In this document: positions 62,243-64,000 of the stretch, one piece after another | Numbering within the stretch: position 1 is the first letter of the stretch | Layout of the letters: each line of letters starts with the position of its first letter | Assembly (NCBI GenBank): GCA_037952775.1 | Contig: JBANAY010000003.1 | Coordinates: 16,988,001-17,052,000, forward strand | Origin: Clonostachys chloroleuca | Lineage: Eukaryota; Ascomycota; Sordariomycetes; Hypocreales; Bionectriaceae | Direction of reading: 5' to 3' | DNA length: 64,000 bases | Position numbers and translations under genes: made by a program | The notes under the pieces: generated by a model | Seen by the model: only the letters and a program-made list of their open reading frames with translations | Databases searched by the model: none | What the model was told of the DNA's origin: nothing

Positions 62243-64000
62243 TCAGGCGTCATCGCTTTTAACAATCCCTTCCATGGCTTCCCTAGCCCCCTTGATATCC
62301 TCTAACCGGATCCCGCTTCGATCGCACATGCTCCTGAAGATGCCACCCTCGTTCTTCCACAGCTCGGCCGGGCTGTCAAGCTCGGCGATCTGCCCGGCGT
62401 CCATGACGCAGATGCGGTCGTAGCCGACGATGGTGCGCAGTCGGTGGGCGATGCAGAGGAGTGTCTTGCCCCTGAAGCCCGTGGCCATGGTGGTCTGGAT
62501 CTTGACGTCGGTCTCCATGTCCACCGACGACGTGGCCTCGTCGCACACGATGATCTGGGAGCCGCGGACGAGGGCGCGCGCGAGAGCCATGAGCTGGCGC
62601 TGGCCGAGGGAGAAGTTGAGGCCGTCCTCCTCGACGACGGTGTCGAGGTGGAGGTGGGACGAGTCGGACGCTGTGGCCGTGTCCGTGTTGGCGTCGGCGG
62701 GGACCAGGTCGGCCTGGCGGAGGGCGGACCACAGCTCCAGGTCCGTGTGCTCGCTGAAGGGGTCGAGGTTGCTGCGGATGGTGCCGCGGAACAGCGTGGG
62801 GTCCTGCGGGATGATGGCGAGGCGCGAGCGCAGGTCCTGGAGGCCGATGGTGGAGATGTTGAGGCCGTCGACGGTGATGGATCCCGCAGAGATCTCGACG
62901 AGGCGGAAGAGGGTGCTCATGATGGAGCTCTTGCCGGCGCCTGTGCGCCCGACGATGCCGATGCGCTCGCCGGCTTGGATGTGCATGGAGAGGCCCCTGA
63001 GCACGAGGGGCAGGTTGGCGCGGTATCTCATCTCGACCTTGTCGAATATGATCTCGCCCTTCTCGGGCCAGCTGGGGCGGACATCGACTGTGTGGAGGGG
63101 TGCCTCCTCTTCCAGCTCCCTGCCGTAGTATCGGAGACGCTCGACGGCGTTCATTCCGTTCTCGACTTCTGCCAATTGACGAACAGAGAACTGGAGCATC
63201 TGGGCAATGGACAGGATGTAACTTAAGACAAGACCACCAATGGAGGGGTCCACGCTGAAGCGAGATGTGACAATCAGGATGCCCACGGTGAAGATGAGGG
63301 CATTGCCAATGTTGTCCAGCCTCATGGAGAGCCAGCGCTGGTTGGAAAAGGTCAAGTAGTACGCGGCGTTCATCTCGTCAATGGACTTGCGAAGGTCGGC
63401 AATGAAGCGGTCCCGAAGACCGTAGGCCCGGATCGAAGAAATACCACTCAGGCCCTCTCCAAACTTTGCGAAGACGTTTGAACGCAGGACGGATTCGAAT
63501 CGCTTTACCTCTCGGGCCGAGGCGCGGTAGTACGATGCCGAGAACATGAACAAGAAGTACATTGGCACAAGAGCCACGGCAAAGTAGTGGAAGTAGGCAA
63601 TGATGAGAGCAAACACGGCCGTGACCATGGCGATGGTGAAGAAGAACATCCTGATGGCATCCGTGAGATTGTTGTCCATGACGTCGACATCGCGAGAGAA
63701 CCTGTTGGTGATGCGGCCCAGGGGCGTCGTGTCGAAGAATGACATGGGGGCACGCAAAACCCGCGTGACAGCTTCCTGTAGCATGGTTTTGCTGGATTTC
63801 GTTCCAAGAACGGACAGCATCACGGAGAAGAAGTACATCAGGAGAGCCTGGACGGCACCTAGACCAGCATATATACCAATATACTGGCCCTTGGAGAGGC
63901 CATACTTGTCTGAGGTCCAGTAGGAAAGCCACAAGCTGGTGGTGATGTTGGATCCCTGAGAGAGAATGAGGAGAAAGATGACAAAAGGCCCGTTGAAGAT
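62243..64000 (-). CDS. ABC transporter, ABCC/Yor1-like, C-terminal half (5' end beyond window)
   Basis: Full-size ABC exporter of the multidrug-resistance-associated class; the yeast relative Yor1 exports oligomycin, organic anions and phospholipids across the plasma membrane. Only the second membrane domain and second nucleotide-binding domain are inside the window. The reading frame is open from 64000 to the stop at 62245-62243, 585 codons with no intron. The membrane domain includes SLWLSYWTSDKYGLSKGQYI, LRAPMSFFDTTPLGRITNRF and SRDVDVMDNNL. The nucleotide-binding domain has Walker A GRTGAGKSS, Q-loop IPQDPTLFRGTIRSNLDPF, signature FSLGQRQLMALARAL (first residue Phe instead of Leu), Walker B IIVCDEATSSVD and H-loop IAHRLRTI. 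The ending GGIFRSMCDRSGIRLEDI resembles Yor1. GC content is high across the nucleotide-binding domain. Confidence 0.92.
   Translation of the reverse strand: MFNGPFVIFLLILSQGSNITTSLWLSYWTSDKYGLSKGQYIGIYAGLGAVQALLMYFFSVMLSVLGTKSSKTMLQEAVTRVLRAPMSFFDTTPLGRITNRFSRDVDVMDNNLTDAIRMFFFTIAMVTAVFALIIAYFHYFAVALVPMYFLFMFSASYYRASAREVKRFESVLRSNVFAKFGEGLSGISSIRAYGLRDRFIADLRKSIDEMNAAYYLTFSNQRWLSMRLDNIGNALIFTVGILIVTSRFSVDPSIGGLVLSYILSIAQMLQFSVRQLAEVENGMNAVERLRYYGRELEEEAPLHTVDVRPSWPEKGEIIFDKVEMRYRANLPLVLRGLSMHIQAGERIGIVGRTGAGKSSIMSTLFRLVEISAGSITVDGLNISTIGLQDLRSRLAIIPQDPTLFRGTIRSNLDPFSEHTDLELWSALRQADLVPADANTDTATASDSSHLHLDTVVEEDGLNFSLGQRQLMALARALVRGSQIIVCDEATSSVDMETDVKIQTTMATGFRGKTLLCIAHRLRTIVGYDRICVMDAGQIAELDSPAELWKNEGGIFRSMCDRSGIRLEDIKGAREAMEGIVKSDDA

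Noticed and set aside
62376..63226. Long plus- and minus-strand frames overlapping the ABC transporter
   Set aside because: Shadow frames kept open by high GC at third codon positions in the nucleotide-binding domain.
1..64000. CRISPR arrays, prophage, insertion sequences or biosynthetic gene cluster
   Set aside because: No regularly spaced repeats, no bacterial genes, no transposase frame, and no polyketide, peptide synthetase or terpene enzymes were seen; the window is ordinary fungal chromosome with a decayed accessory patch.

Overview
The window is nuclear DNA of a filamentous ascomycete (Pezizomycotina, most likely Sordariomycetes and possibly Hypocreales). The evidence is short spliceosomal introns (about 50-85 nt, GTAAGT/GTGAGT donors, CTAAC-like branch sites, YAG acceptors), genes on both strands with no operons, and recognisable fungal orthologs such as NmrA, Ltv1, Ies1, Pom34, Vps68, Get4, Sac3 and a Yor1-like ABC transporter. 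No viral, plasmid, bacterial or CRISPR features were seen. Exon-intron models were assembled by hand from splice signals and frame continuity. Where a total coding length is quoted as divisible by three, that was checked.

Layout. 0-16.7 kb is mostly conserved: CBF5 (3' part cut by the window edge), cysteine-rich membrane protein A, N-terminal amidase NTA1, cysteine-rich membrane protein B, a Derlin, a 111-residue protein and the RFC4-type clamp-loader subunit. 16.7-24.4 kb is an accessory, decayed stretch: a fungal multicopy-family pseudogene with two stops and a frameshift, a multiply frameshifted trypsin-like/C2H2 fusion gene, an ankyrin remnant interrupted by a poly-A/GAA microsatellite, and an unrecognised coiled-coil gene. 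24.4-30.5 kb has no credible gene and leads into nmrA. 31.7-39.6 kb holds a PTR2-type peptide transporter, then a gene-poor stretch with a diverged tandem repeat, a SINE-like fragment, a broken secreted-peptide gene and a tRNA-Gly(CCC). 39.6-64 kb is again mostly housekeeping: IES1, POM34, cysteine-rich membrane protein C, SAC3, LTV1, an F-box-like protein with a C-terminal 39-residue repeat, GET4, an unrecognised 164-residue protein, VPS68, a CSI2-like wall protein and a YOR1-like ABC transporter (5' end beyond the window).

Themes. The conserved genes serve ribosome and snoRNP biogenesis (CBF5, LTV1), DNA replication and chromatin (RFC4, IES1), nuclear pore and mRNA export (POM34, SAC3), ER quality control and tail-anchored protein insertion (Derlin, GET4), nitrogen use (NmrA, PTR2, possibly NTA1) and membrane transport. 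The most distinctive observation is a three-member family of type I membrane proteins (A, B, C), each with 12 ectodomain cysteines in the same order and two introns at identical codon positions and phase, dispersed over 43 kb among unrelated genes.

Caveat. Three well-conserved genes (CBF5, PTR2, GET4) contain single-base-type frameshifts at short homopolymers, and the SAC3 N-terminus is also out of frame. Uncorrected assembly indels are the most likely cause, so frameshifts alone were not taken as proof of gene loss.
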